64,000 nucleotides of DNA. Source: an uncultured Ferrovibrio sp. GTDB lineage: Bacteria; Pseudomonadota; Alphaproteobacteria; Ferrovibrionales; Ferrovibrionaceae. The stretch covers positions 62,001-126,000 of the forward strand of contig NZ_CALGPC010000006.1 in NCBI RefSeq assembly GCF_937960835.1, in the 5' to 3' direction. The notes under the pieces are model-generated. The model saw only the letters and a list, made by a program, of their open reading frames with translations, was not told the origin of the DNA and did no database searches. The first letter of the stretch is position 1. The number at the start of each line of letters is the position of its first letter. Of the stretch, positions 49,001-58,120 are shown in pieces. A program made the position numbers and the translations under genes.

Positions 49001-49340
49001 CGTGGCCGGACTGATCCGCTCGCTGGATTACGCCGCCTTAGCCGCCGTCGATCGTGTGGTGCAGGTGATCCCCGATGGAGCCGAACGGCTCTATGCTGCT
49101 GCCCGTCAATGGCAGCGCGAAGCCACCGCAGAATTCCTCGATGCTTATCGCCGCCACCCAGATGCCATGGCCCTGCATCCAGAATCGGCAGCGGCCTTCC
49201 AGGAATGGATGGACTTCTTCCTGCTGGAAAAGGTGATCTACGAGGTCGGCTACGAACTGGCCAACCGGCCGGCCTGGCTGCATGTGCCGCTGATCGGGAT
49301 ATGGAACCTGATCTTTCCCGACGAGGGCCTGCCGCGATGA
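46029..49340 (+). CDS. treS: Trehalose synthase fused to maltokinase (TreS-Mak)
   Basis: The protein is 1103 residues. Residues 1 to about 560 are trehalose synthase, which interconverts trehalose and maltose. The opening is WWYKDAIIYQLHVKAFADSNGDGIGDFAGLTSRLGYLQSLGVNTLWLLPFYESPQRDDGYDI and the catalytic triad is Asp223 (GFRLDAIPYL), Glu265 (LLAEANQWP) and Asp331 (RNHDELT). From about 580 to the end lies the Pep2-type maltokinase (VLPPYLMAQRWFAGKGR, RARHHADFHLGQVMIVRDDVFLIDFEGEPSRS), which phosphorylates maltose with ATP. The fusion hands maltose straight to the kinase, supplying GlgE. The frame is continuous with no sign of a junction error. Confidence 0.95.
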   Translation: MNALSGNDVVASLRRSAQEDQDHDNWWYKDAIIYQLHVKAFADSNGDGIGDFAGLTSRLGYLQSLGVNTLWLLPFYESPQRDDGYDIADYRKIHPDFGTMADFRRFLAEAKRRGLRVITELVVNHTSDQHPWFQRARKSRPGSRYRDWYVWSDTDQKFLETRIIFTDTEKSNWTWDSEAEAYYWHRFFSHQPDLNFDNPEVVSAIVQIMRFWLDKGVDGFRLDAIPYLCERDGTNNENLPETHAIIKHLRAEMDAYAPDRVLLAEANQWPEDVSAYFADGDECHMAYHFPLMPRIYMGIAAEDRHPITDIMRQTPEIPENCQWALFLRNHDELTLEMVTDEERDYLWSTYATSPRARINLGIRRRLAPLMDNDRRKIELVNSLLFSFPGTPIIYYGDEIGMGDNIFLGDRNGVRTPMQWTPDRNGGFSQCDPAQLYLPAIMDPIFGYQAVNVEAQSRNIASLLSWMKRIIAVRRSTQCFSRGTLTFLRPENRSVLAYLRQCGDEVILCVANLSRSAQATEIDLSAFAGRTPLELLGRTSFPKIGTAPFTVTLAPYGFFWFELARVAEPVHMQRPLMPAFTTLVWSNAWASLEGAAMRQVFEADVLPPYLMAQRWFAGKGRKIPDTRLKTVIPLDAAHPDIALAVIDTKSGDHDARYLLPLTIQWNWSRTSQSLQPSAILAIVRRAAKQGALATAIGEKELSTWLLANIRQDVTAKQAGCHLEFKKTAAFSADMPTTIEEVTPVGVEQSNSSVIVDNQYMVKWFRQIRPGLNPEIEIGRHLALTDYKNAPPLLGTLEAIIDGELYALAVVQSYVGNQGDGWALTASYLDRFLEEQRLLEGGSEAIQNQHAGYMPRMQQIGTRLAELHAALSRPEGDPAFEPEPMTQADLDALADRVLRSAEELQEMLQQRLPLLPDRVKPMAAALVERRQEFIDRIARKKPADKTTSRARHHADFHLGQVMIVRDDVFLIDFEGEPSRSIEERSRKESPLRDVAGLIRSLDYAALAAVDRVVQVIPDGAERLYAAARQWQREATAEFLDAYRRHPDAMALHPESAAAFQEWMDFFLLEKVIYEVGYELANRPAWLHVPLIGIWNLIFPDEGLPR

Positions 49341-51484
49341 GTGCGCTATCGCCTGAAGCCCTGGCGGTGGTCGCTGGCCGGCACAGCGATCCCTTCCGTT
49401 ATCTTGGTCCGCACCGGATCAATGGCGGTCTCATGATCCGCGCGCTGTTGCCCTCGGCGCAGGAAGTGCGGGTCGTCAAGCCCGACGGAACCGAGCACGC
49501 GTTGAAACCCCTGCATGAAGCCGGCCTTTTCGAGGGACGCGTGCCCGAGCCGATTGATGAGTATCGCTTTCGCGCCCGGTTCGGCGACGTGGTGGCAGAG
49601 ATTGACGATGCCTACCGGTTTCCGCCGGTAATATCCGACTTTGACCTTTATCTTCTGGGCGAGGGCACGCACCGCCATGCCTATGATGTGCTGGGAGCGC
49701 ATCCGCGGCAAATAGATGGTGTCGACGGTGTCACTTTCGCCGTCTTCGCGCCGAATGCCGAGCGGGTCAGCGTCGTCGGCGATTTCAATCACTGGGATGG
49801 CCGGCGCCACGCGATGCGAGTGCGTGGTAATGGTTTTTGGGAAATCTTCATTCCCGGCGCCAAGGCGGGGCAGAAATACAAATACGAGATCGTCGGCCCA
49901 GGCGGCGAAATGCTGCCACTGAAGTCCGATCCCTTTGCCTTTGCGGCTGAAGTGCGGCCGAGCACGGCATCCATCATCGTGGACCTGAAGGCCTTGCCGC
50001 GCGCCAATGCGGGGCTGCCTGATTTGAACCGCCGGGACCGGCCGATCAGCATCTATGAGGTGCATCTGGGCTCCTGGCGCCGGGCTGAGGACAATCGCTG
50101 GCTGACCTATCGCGAACTGGCGGAGCAGTTGCCGGCCTATGCTGCCGATATGGGATTTACCCATGTCGAATTGCTGCCGGTGATGGAGCATCCATTCGAC
50201 GGGTCCTGGGGATACCAGCCGACGGGCCTATATGCGCCGACGAGCCGCTTCGGCCCGCCGGAGGATTTCGTCGCTTTCGTCGATGCCTGCCATGCGGCGG
50301 GGCTTGGTGTGATCCTGGACTGGGTGCCCGGACATTTCCCGGATGATCCGCATGGCCTGGGCTGGTTCGATGGCACTGGCCTCTATGAGCATGCCGATCC
50401 GCGGCAGGGCCGCCATCTGGATTGGGGTACGCTGATCTACAATTACGGCCGCCGCGAGGTTGTCAATTTCCTTCTGGCGAATGCGATCTTCTGGCTCGAC
50501 CGCTACGGGATCGATGGCTTGCGCGTCGATGCGGTGGCTTCAATGCTTTATCTGGATTACAGCCGGCCGCAGGGTGGCTGGGTGCCAAATGCCCATGGCG
50601 GGCGCGAAAATCTCGATGCCATCGCCTTCCTGAGGCAGGTCAACACGGCCGTCTTCGGCGATTTTCCCCATTCGACCACCATGGCCGAGGAATCCACCGC
50701 CTGGCCACTGGTATCCCAGCCGGTCGAGATGGGCGGGCTGGGCTTCGGCTTCAAATGGAATATGGGCTGGATGCACGACAGTCTGCATTACATCAGCCGC
50801 GATCCCATCCACCGCAGCCATCATCACGGCGAGATCCTGTTCGGGCTGCATTACGCATTCTCGGAAAATTTCGTGCTGCCGCTCTCGCATGACGAGGTCG
50901 TGCATGGCAAGGCCTCGCTATTAGGCCGCATGCCCGGCGATCAGTGGCGGCGATTTGCCAATATGCGCGCCTATTTCGGCTTCATGTACGGGCATCCCGG
51001 CAAGAAGCTTCTGTTCATGGGCGGGGAATTCGCCCAGGAGCGCGAATGGAATCACGACCAAAGCCTGGACTGGCATCTGCTGGACCAGCCTGAGCATCGC
51101 GGCATCCAGAATCTGCTGCGGGATTTGAACCACCTTTATCGGGAGCTTCCTGCCTTGCATGAACTGGATTGTGAAGCATCGGGTTTCCAATGGCTGATCA
51201 CCGATGACAGTGCCCATAGCGTCTTCGCCTGGCTGCGGCGGGGGCGGAAGGTCGAGGATGTCTGCCTGGTGGTAGTGAACTTCACCCCGGAAATCTGGCA
51301 CGACTATCGCGTACCGGTTCCTGCGACAGGAAGTTGGCGCGAACGGCTGAATACGGATTCGGCTTTCTATGGCGGCAGCAATTGCGGCAATGCAGGCGTC
51401 GTGGTCACGCAGGACGGCGAATACGGGCCTGAGTTGCGGCTTGAAATTCCGCCGCTGGCCGCCCTGTTTTTCATGCCGGGCTGA
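49337..51484 (+). CDS. glgB: 1,4-alpha-glucan branching enzyme
   Basis: The protein is 715 residues, GH13_9. It forms alpha-1,6 branches in the growing glucan. N-terminal domain N1 is followed by the CBM48 module (GVTFAVFAPNAERVSVVGDFNHWDGRRHAMR). Nucleophile Asp398 lies in DGLRVDAVASMLYLDYSR and acid/base Glu451 in MAEESTAWP; their 53-residue spacing equals that of E. coli GlgB (405 and 458). LSHDEVVHGKASLL carries the third acid. The ATG overlaps the treS stop, although the frame is open far upstream within treS. It provides new chain ends for GlgE. Confidence 0.96.
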   Translation: MSALSPEALAVVAGRHSDPFRYLGPHRINGGLMIRALLPSAQEVRVVKPDGTEHALKPLHEAGLFEGRVPEPIDEYRFRARFGDVVAEIDDAYRFPPVISDFDLYLLGEGTHRHAYDVLGAHPRQIDGVDGVTFAVFAPNAERVSVVGDFNHWDGRRHAMRVRGNGFWEIFIPGAKAGQKYKYEIVGPGGEMLPLKSDPFAFAAEVRPSTASIIVDLKALPRANAGLPDLNRRDRPISIYEVHLGSWRRAEDNRWLTYRELAEQLPAYAADMGFTHVELLPVMEHPFDGSWGYQPTGLYAPTSRFGPPEDFVAFVDACHAAGLGVILDWVPGHFPDDPHGLGWFDGTGLYEHADPRQGRHLDWGTLIYNYGRREVVNFLLANAIFWLDRYGIDGLRVDAVASMLYLDYSRPQGGWVPNAHGGRENLDAIAFLRQVNTAVFGDFPHSTTMAEESTAWPLVSQPVEMGGLGFGFKWNMGWMHDSLHYISRDPIHRSHHHGEILFGLHYAFSENFVLPLSHDEVVHGKASLLGRMPGDQWRRFANMRAYFGFMYGHPGKKLLFMGGEFAQEREWNHDQSLDWHLLDQPEHRGIQNLLRDLNHLYRELPALHELDCEASGFQWLITDDSAHSVFAWLRRGRKVEDVCLVVVNFTPEIWHDYRVPVPATGSWRERLNTDSAFYGGSNCGNAGVVVTQDGEYGPELRLEIPPLAALFFMPG

Positions 51485-51486
51485 CC

Positions 51487-53565
51487 ATGCGGGTCAAAGC
51501 AGGCTATGCCGATACATTGGGCGCGACCTGGGACGGCCGCGGGGTCAACTTCGCACTCTTTTCCGCCAATGCCGAGAAGGTCGAACTCTGCCTGTTCGAC
51601 AGCCAGGGGCGGCGGGAGCTGGAGCGCGTGCCGCTGCCGGAACGCACGGATGATGTCTGGCATGGCTATCTGCCGGACGTCTCGCCGGGACAGCAATATG
51701 GCTATCGCGTCTATGGTCCCTATGATCCGGCACGCGGCCATCGCTTCAATCACCATAAACTGCTGCTTGACCCTTATGCCAAGCGCGTAGCCGGACGGCT
51801 GGTCTGGTCGGATGCACATTTCGGCTACCGGGCCGGCAGCCCGCGAGCCGATCTGTCCTTCGACCGCCGCGACAATGCGCGCGGCATGCTGAAATCCGTC
51901 GTCATCGACGAGGCGTTTACCTGGGGCAACGACCGGGCGCCAAGAATCCCCTGGGGCAAGGCCATCTTCTATGAAGCGCATGTGAAGGGGCTGACCAATC
52001 TGCGGGAGGATATCCCGCCGGCCTGGCGCGGAACCTTCCGGGGCCTGGCGGCGCCCAAGATGATCAAGCATCTCAAGCGCCTGGGCGTGACCTCGCTGGA
52101 GCTTCTTCCCATCCATGCCTTCATCGACGACCGGCATCTGGTGGAGCGAAGCCTGAAGAATTACTGGGGCTACAACACCATCGGCTTCTTTGCGCCGGAA
52201 CCGCGTTACGGATATGAGAACACGCCGGCGATCCTGAAATCGACCATCGCGCGGCTGCATGACGCCGGAATCGAGATCATCCTCGACGTCGTCTACAATC
52301 ACACGGCCGAGGGCAATCAACTAGGGCCGACATTGTCGTTCCGCGGCATCGACAACGCCGTCTATTACTGGCTGCGGCCCGACAATCCCCGCTATTACGA
52401 AGACTTCACCGGCTGTGGCAACTCCCTCAACCTGACCCAGCCTCATGTGCTGCAGATGGTAATGGATTCCCTGCGCCACTGGGTCCAGAACTATCACGTC
52501 GATGGTTTCCGCTTCGATCTGGCCACGACTTTGGGGCGCCAGCCCGATGGCTTCAACCGGCAGGCGGCGTTCTTCGCCGCCGTGCGGCAGGACCCGGCGC
52601 TGTCGCAGATAAAGCTGATCGCAGAACCCTGGGATCTGGGGCTGGGCGGATACCAGGTCGGCGGATTTCCGGATGGATGGTCGGAATGGAATGATGCCTA
52701 TCGCCAGAACCAGCGCAGCTTCTGGCGCGGCGAGAAGGGGCTGATTGGCGACCTCGCCAGCCGGATGACCGGCTCTGCCGATATCTTCGATCATCATGGC
52801 CGCGGTCCCCGCAGCAGCGTCAATCATGTCACCGTCCATGACGGTTTCACGCTGATGGATCTGGTCAGCTACGAGGAAAAGCATAACGAAGCCAATCGCG
52901 AAGAGAACCGCGATGGCAGTGATCACAACATCAGCAGCAACAGCGGCGTTGAGGGGCCGACGGATGATCCCGAGATCAACAGGGCCCGCCTGCGGCTGCG
53001 CCGTAATATGCTTGCCAGCCTGATTCTGGCGCAGGGTGTTCCGCTTCTTCTGGCAGGCGACGAAGTCGGCAACAGCCAGGGCGGAAACAACAACACCTAT
53101 TGTCAGGATAACGAGATCGGCTGGATCGACTGGGAGAAGCTCGGCGATAGAGAGCAGGACCTGTCCGATTTCATCGGCGAACTGGTCAAGCTGCGGCGCC
53201 GCTTCCCCCAGCTTGCCACGCAGCGATGGATGGTCGGCGGCAAGCCGGGGCAACGCAATGCCATTCACTGGTTGCGGCCCGATGGCACGGAGATGAAGCA
53301 GGATGACTGGTATTTCCCCGACGCCCGTTTCCTTGCCTATTCTATTGGACCGCTGGATGCGTCCGGCGTGCCGATCCTGATCGTCATCAACGGATCGGCT
53401 GAGGCGATTGCTTTGAAGCTGCCCTCTTGGCGTACTTACGCCGGCTGGCGATGCGCTTTTTCAACCGCGACCGGCGATGAAGCGCCGTTCCGCGGCATGC
53501 TGGAGCCCGGCGAGACCTTCGCCGCACCAGACTGCTCGATTTCGGTGCTGGAGGGCATCGCATGA
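51487..53565 (+). CDS. glgX: Glycogen debranching enzyme GlgX (isoamylase type)
   Basis: The protein is 692 residues, GH13_11. It hydrolyses alpha-1,6 branches and releases linear malto-oligosaccharides. The opening is AGYADTLGATWDGRGVNFALFSANAEKVELCLFD, an N-terminal CBM48-like domain. Catalytic residues are Asp344 (DGFRFDLATTLG) and Glu380 (KLIAEPWDLGLGGYQVGGFP), with the third acid in TVHDGFTLMDLVSYEEKHNEANGE-like sequence, here reading KHNEANREENRDG. It starts two bases after the glgB stop and overlaps treZ by ATGA. In this operon it probably supplies linear chains to TreY. Confidence 0.95.
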   Translation: MRVKAGYADTLGATWDGRGVNFALFSANAEKVELCLFDSQGRRELERVPLPERTDDVWHGYLPDVSPGQQYGYRVYGPYDPARGHRFNHHKLLLDPYAKRVAGRLVWSDAHFGYRAGSPRADLSFDRRDNARGMLKSVVIDEAFTWGNDRAPRIPWGKAIFYEAHVKGLTNLREDIPPAWRGTFRGLAAPKMIKHLKRLGVTSLELLPIHAFIDDRHLVERSLKNYWGYNTIGFFAPEPRYGYENTPAILKSTIARLHDAGIEIILDVVYNHTAEGNQLGPTLSFRGIDNAVYYWLRPDNPRYYEDFTGCGNSLNLTQPHVLQMVMDSLRHWVQNYHVDGFRFDLATTLGRQPDGFNRQAAFFAAVRQDPALSQIKLIAEPWDLGLGGYQVGGFPDGWSEWNDAYRQNQRSFWRGEKGLIGDLASRMTGSADIFDHHGRGPRSSVNHVTVHDGFTLMDLVSYEEKHNEANREENRDGSDHNISSNSGVEGPTDDPEINRARLRLRRNMLASLILAQGVPLLLAGDEVGNSQGGNNNTYCQDNEIGWIDWEKLGDREQDLSDFIGELVKLRRRFPQLATQRWMVGGKPGQRNAIHWLRPDGTEMKQDDWYFPDARFLAYSIGPLDASGVPILIVINGSAEAIALKLPSWRTYAGWRCAFSTATGDEAPFRGMLEPGETFAAPDCSISVLEGIA

Positions 53566-55355
53566 GCGGCGAGCTATTCGGTCCGCGTCTCCTGCCCGAC
53601 GGCGGCGTGGAATTCCGCCTCTGGGCGCCAGCGGCAAGGCAGGTCGATCTGGTGATCGCCGAGCCTCGGCCGATGACACCAGCGGAGGACGGATGGTTCA
53701 AGCTGGCGGTTAGCGATGCCGGGCCCGGGACGCGCTACCGGTTCCGGATCGATGGTGAGCAACTCGTTCCCGATCCCGCATCGCGCTATCAGCCGGAAGA
53801 TGTCGATGGTCCGAGTGAAGTGGTCGCGCAAGACTTCGACTGGAAAGCCAGCGACTGGCGCGGCCATCCCTGGGGCGAGGCAGTGTTTCTTGAGCTGCAT
53901 CTGGGGGCCTTCTCCAAGGAAGGCACATACCAAGGCGCGATGGCGCATCTCGATCATCTGGTCGAAACCGGCATCACGGCAATCGAGCTGATGCCGCTGG
54001 CTGATTTCGCCGGCAGCCGCAACTGGGGCTATGACGGCGTGCTCCTCTATGCGCCGGATTCCAGCTATGGCCGTCCGGAGGATTTAAAGGCGCTGATCGA
54101 TGCGGCACATCAGCGCGGACTGATGGTGTTTCTCGATGTTGTCTACAATCACTTCGGCCCGAAGGGAAATTACCTCCACCAATATGCGCCGGACTTCTTC
54201 TCCAGGGATCATCAGACGCCCTGGGGCGGCGCCATCGATTACCGGGTCCCGCAGGTCCGCAGTTTCGCCATCGAGAACGCCTTATACTGGCTGCGAGAGT
54301 TCCGCTTTGACGGCTTACGGCTCGATGCCGTCCATGCCATCCGTGAGCTCGGCTCGCCATCTGTTCTGGAATCGCTAAGCCATGCCGTGGGCAGGTTTGC
54401 CCGCCAAAGCGGCCGGCATATTCACCTCGTTTTAGAAAACGACGATAATGCGGCCACTTTGCTCAATCCGGCCGAGGATATTCCGGATGGCCGCTATCGC
54501 GCCCAGTGGAACGACGATTATCACCATGCCTGGCATGTCCTGCTGTCCGGAGAGCAGGTCGGCTATTACGAAGATTATGCGACCGCGCCGCAGGGATTTC
54601 TGGAACGGTGCCTGAGTGGCGGTTTCGCGTATCAGGGCGAGGTTTCTGCGCATCGCGGTGGCGAACTGCGTGGCGAACCGACAGACGCGCTACCCAGCAC
54701 CGCTTTTGTGAACTTCCTGCAAAATCACGACCAGATCGGCAACCGGCCCTTCGGCGAGCGGCTGGAGGCTCTGGCGCCGCCAGAGGCTATCGAAGCAGCC
54801 TTGGCAATCACGCTGCTGTTGCCCATGATCCCGCTGCTGTTCATGGGAGAAGAATGGGGCGCCAGGCAGCCGTTTCCCTTCTTCTGCGATTTCTCTGGCG
54901 ATCTCGCGCAGGCCGTGGAAGAAGGGCGGCGCCGGGAATTTGCGCCCATCTACAAGTCACTGCCGCCGGGAAAGGACATTCCCAGCGCTTTGGCTGAGTC
55001 GACTTTTCTTTCCACCAAGCTGGATTGGAGCGAGCCTAACGGGAAGGGGAAGGCGCGTCTTCAGCTTGTGCGCCATCTGCTGAAGATGCGACAGAAGTTC
55101 ATCGCACCACGCCTAAAAGGTCATCCGCAGCAATCCAAAGATGTGCGAATCAAGGATGGCGTGGCGGCGGGAACCTGGATCCTCGGCGACGGTAGCAGGC
55201 TGCATCTGCGGGCCAACCTCACCGGACGCGAGACCGTAGCGCCATCCTGGCCGTCGGGTGCCACCGCGATCTGGCCCGTGCAGGAGAGTGGTCAGGCCGA
55301 TCCATCGGCGCGGCTTTCGCCCTGGTCGGTGGTCTGGCTGCTTGAGGCGGTCTGA
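53562..55355 (+). CDS. treZ: Malto-oligosyltrehalose trehalohydrolase
   Basis: The protein is 597 residues, GH13_10. It cuts trehalose from maltooligosyl-trehalose made by TreY. The N-terminal beta-sandwich opens GPRLLPDGGVEFRLWAPAARQVDLVI. Catalytic residues are Asp255 (FDGLRLDAVHAI) and Glu292 (IHLVLENDDN). NFLQNHDQIGNRPFGERL supplies the third acid, and FMGEEWGARQPFPFFCDF is a signature of the family. It overlaps glgX and is separated from treY by two bases. Confidence 0.95.
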   Translation: MSGELFGPRLLPDGGVEFRLWAPAARQVDLVIAEPRPMTPAEDGWFKLAVSDAGPGTRYRFRIDGEQLVPDPASRYQPEDVDGPSEVVAQDFDWKASDWRGHPWGEAVFLELHLGAFSKEGTYQGAMAHLDHLVETGITAIELMPLADFAGSRNWGYDGVLLYAPDSSYGRPEDLKALIDAAHQRGLMVFLDVVYNHFGPKGNYLHQYAPDFFSRDHQTPWGGAIDYRVPQVRSFAIENALYWLREFRFDGLRLDAVHAIRELGSPSVLESLSHAVGRFARQSGRHIHLVLENDDNAATLLNPAEDIPDGRYRAQWNDDYHHAWHVLLSGEQVGYYEDYATAPQGFLERCLSGGFAYQGEVSAHRGGELRGEPTDALPSTAFVNFLQNHDQIGNRPFGERLEALAPPEAIEAALAITLLLPMIPLLFMGEEWGARQPFPFFCDFSGDLAQAVEEGRRREFAPIYKSLPPGKDIPSALAESTFLSTKLDWSEPNGKGKARLQLVRHLLKMRQKFIAPRLKGHPQQSKDVRIKDGVAAGTWILGDGSRLHLRANLTGRETVAPSWPSGATAIWPVQESGQADPSARLSPWSVVWLLEAV

Positions 55356-55357
55356 CG

Positions 55358-58084
55358 ATGGTTTCGGTGCCCAATGCCACCTACCGGCTGCAACTGACTG
55401 AATCCTTCACCCTAAACGATGCCGCGGCCTTGGTTCCTTATCTGCAGCGACTGGGGATCAGTCACGTCTATCTCTCCCCCATCCTGCGGGCACGCAGCGG
55501 CTCGACCCATGGTTACGACGTCGTCGATCCCAACCAGATCGATCCTCGCCTGGGCGGCGAAGAGGGATGGGCGCAGCTTCGCGCCGCTCTGACCGAGGCG
55601 GGGATGGGGGCGATCCTCGATTTCGTGCCCAACCATATGGGCATCGGCAAAGCCGACAACGATTGGTGGCTGGATGTGCTGGAATGGGGAATGGCCTCCC
55701 CTTATGCGCGCTTCTTCGACATCGATTGGCATCGCCCGGAAGGGCGTGCGAGGCCGGTTCTCGTTCTGCCAATCCTTGGAAAACCTTACGGCGAGGCGTT
55801 ACGCGATGGTGACATCCAGCTGAAGTTCGACCGCGAAAGGGGCAGCTTCTCCTTCTGGTATTTCGAGCATCGCCTGCCGGTGCGCGTGAAGGATTATCTG
55901 ACTATTTTGCGCCCTCTCTCGGCTTCGGTCCAAAATGCGCGGACACTTGTGGAGCAATATGAAAAGGCAGGGACGGGCCGTGACGCCGGCCAGAGGCTGA
56001 AAGCCGCTATGGCTGGATGCGCGGAACTGGGCGATGTTCTGACGGCCGAGCTGAAGAAATGGAATGACAAAAAGCAGCGCTCCGATCTGCACCGGCTGCT
56101 GCTCAGGCAGCACTACCGGCCCACCTTCTGGCGCAGCGGCACTGCCGCGATCAATTACCGCCGCTTCTTCGACATCAACGATCTAGCAGGACTGCGCATC
56201 GAGGATGCCGGCGTCTTCGATGCCGTTCACAAGCGGATATTCGAATTACTCGGCGGGGGCGGCATTCAGGGCATTCGCCTCGATCATGTCGATGGCCTGC
56301 AGGACCCCATTGCCTATTGCCGGGAACTGGGGGAGAGATCCGCCCGGATTGCTCCGGCGCCCTACATCCTGATTGAGAAGATATTAGGCGAGCATGAATC
56401 GCTGCCGGATTTCCCGCACGTCGCGGGAACGACGGGTTATGAATGGATGAATGTCCTCTCGCAGGTTCTGCTCCAGGGCGCGGGCATGCCGCGGCTGGAG
56501 CAGACCTGGCGCCATTTCACAGGCGAGAGGCGTCCCATCGACGAAATAATCGCAAAGGCCAAGGCGGAAACGCTGACCAATCTTTTCGATGCGGAATTCA
56601 CCACGCTGATCCGGCTGCTGCATCGCATAGCCTTGGCAAGGCCGGACAGTCAGGACTTTTCTGCGGAGCAGCTGAGCGCTGCACTTCGTGCCTATATCAT
56701 TGCCCTGCCGGTTTACCGGACCTATATGTCGCTCACGCGCGAGCCCAGTGCTCAGGACCGAGCGATTATCGAAAACGCCATTGTCGAAACCGGGTATCAG
56801 CTGCCCGGCATCGATTCATTGCTGCTCGATTTTCTGAAAGACCTTCTGTCTCTGGATTTGGTGCGCCGGCCGAAGAGCGGCTACAGCCGGCGCCGGGCGG
56901 CCAGCTTCGTTGCCAGATTGCAGCAGCTAAGCGGCCCGGTGATGGCCAAGGCGATGGAGGATACCAGCTTTTATCGCATCCCGCGTTTGCTGGCCTTAAA
57001 CGAAGTCGGCGGCCATCCGGGCGCACCGGCCATGGAGCTTGCGGATTTCCATGTCGCCTATCGGCGGCGCATTGCGCAGCAACCCTATGGCCTGACGGCC
57101 ACAGCTACCCATGATACCAAGCGCGGCGAGGATGCCCGCATGCGACTGGTGGCACTCTCGGAACTGGCCGATGAGTGGAGTGAACTGGTTGCGCAATGGA
57201 AGCACTGCAACGCTGGTCTGATCGAGACGATCGGCGGCAAGCCTGCGCCCTCACCAGTGCATGAATATCTTCTCTATCAGGCCCTGCTGGGCGGTTGGCC
57301 AGTTGACGGTGCACACGAGGATTTCCCAGAGCGTTTCAGCGCCTATGCCGTTAAAGCCGCGCGGGAAAGCAAACTGGAGACCTCATGGCGCGATCTCAAT
57401 GGCCCCTATGAGGAGACCCTGGTGCGATTTGCCAAGGCTCTGGCCAGCGGCGATCCGGCTTCGGAATTCACAAAAAGCTTCAAACCTTTTGCGGAGCGCG
57501 TCGCGTTGCTGGGCGCGCTGAACAGTCTCAGTCAACTGGCCTTGAAGATACTCCTGCCTGGCGTGCCCGATATCTACCAGGGCACGGAATACTGGGATCT
57601 GTCCTTCGTCGATCCCGACAACCGCTGCCCCGTCGATTACGCCGCGCGCCAGCGACAGCAAGCAGAACTGATGTCGCCCGGTCAGCTTGTGCAGCATTGG
57701 CAGGACGGGAAAATCAAGTTCGCACTGCTGCAGCACCTTCTGCGCCTGCGCGCTGCCAATCCCGAACCGTTCCGGGAGGGTGATATGCAGTTGCTGCAGG
57801 TTACGGGCACTTATGCGGACTCCGTCGTTGCCGTAGCCCGGCGGCACAAGGACACTTGCGTCGTCATTGTCGCCGGCAGGCATATGAGTGCGCTGACCGA
57901 TCAGGGGCGTCACTGGCCCGATGCGGCTGCCTGGGGCGATGCCGCAGTGGTTCTGCCGGATGGCCAGTTTCGGGATCTGCTCGGCGGGAAGAGCTGCAAA
58001 ACCGGCAAGGCCGTGCTGTCAGAGCTGATGTGGCCCTGGTCGGTTGCTGTGCTTGGCAATGATGGGTTCCGCACCGTGGAATAG
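55358..58084 (+). CDS. treY: Malto-oligosyltrehalose synthase
   Basis: The protein is 908 residues, GH13_26. It rearranges the reducing-end alpha-1,4 bond of maltodextrins to the alpha,alpha-1,1 bond of trehalose. The opening is PNATYRLQLTESFTLNDAAALVPYLQRLGISHVYLSPILRARSGSTHGYDVVDPNQIDPRLGG. Catalytic Asp309 (GIRLDHVDGLQDP) and Glu340 (YILIEKILG) are followed by ATATHDTKRGEDARMRL, the third acid. PGVPDIYQGTEYWDLSFVDPDNR near the C-terminus is diagnostic. It is the last gene of the operon; no clear terminator was seen after it. Confidence 0.95.
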   Translation: MVSVPNATYRLQLTESFTLNDAAALVPYLQRLGISHVYLSPILRARSGSTHGYDVVDPNQIDPRLGGEEGWAQLRAALTEAGMGAILDFVPNHMGIGKADNDWWLDVLEWGMASPYARFFDIDWHRPEGRARPVLVLPILGKPYGEALRDGDIQLKFDRERGSFSFWYFEHRLPVRVKDYLTILRPLSASVQNARTLVEQYEKAGTGRDAGQRLKAAMAGCAELGDVLTAELKKWNDKKQRSDLHRLLLRQHYRPTFWRSGTAAINYRRFFDINDLAGLRIEDAGVFDAVHKRIFELLGGGGIQGIRLDHVDGLQDPIAYCRELGERSARIAPAPYILIEKILGEHESLPDFPHVAGTTGYEWMNVLSQVLLQGAGMPRLEQTWRHFTGERRPIDEIIAKAKAETLTNLFDAEFTTLIRLLHRIALARPDSQDFSAEQLSAALRAYIIALPVYRTYMSLTREPSAQDRAIIENAIVETGYQLPGIDSLLLDFLKDLLSLDLVRRPKSGYSRRRAASFVARLQQLSGPVMAKAMEDTSFYRIPRLLALNEVGGHPGAPAMELADFHVAYRRRIAQQPYGLTATATHDTKRGEDARMRLVALSELADEWSELVAQWKHCNAGLIETIGGKPAPSPVHEYLLYQALLGGWPVDGAHEDFPERFSAYAVKAARESKLETSWRDLNGPYEETLVRFAKALASGDPASEFTKSFKPFAERVALLGALNSLSQLALKILLPGVPDIYQGTEYWDLSFVDPDNRCPVDYAARQRQQAELMSPGQLVQHWQDGKIKFALLQHLLRLRAANPEPFREGDMQLLQVTGTYADSVVAVARRHKDTCVVIVAGRHMSALTDQGRHWPDAAAWGDAAVVLPDGQFRDLLGGKSCKTGKAVLSELMWPWSVAVLGNDGFRTVE

Positions 58085-58120
58085 CAGCAGGTTATACGGG
58101 CCGCTGCGGTCACTATTAAT

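Noticed and set aside
46029..49340. Suspicion that the TreS-Mak fusion is a sequencing or assembly error
   Set aside because: The frame is continuous through a natural-looking linker, both domains are complete, and such fusions are known.
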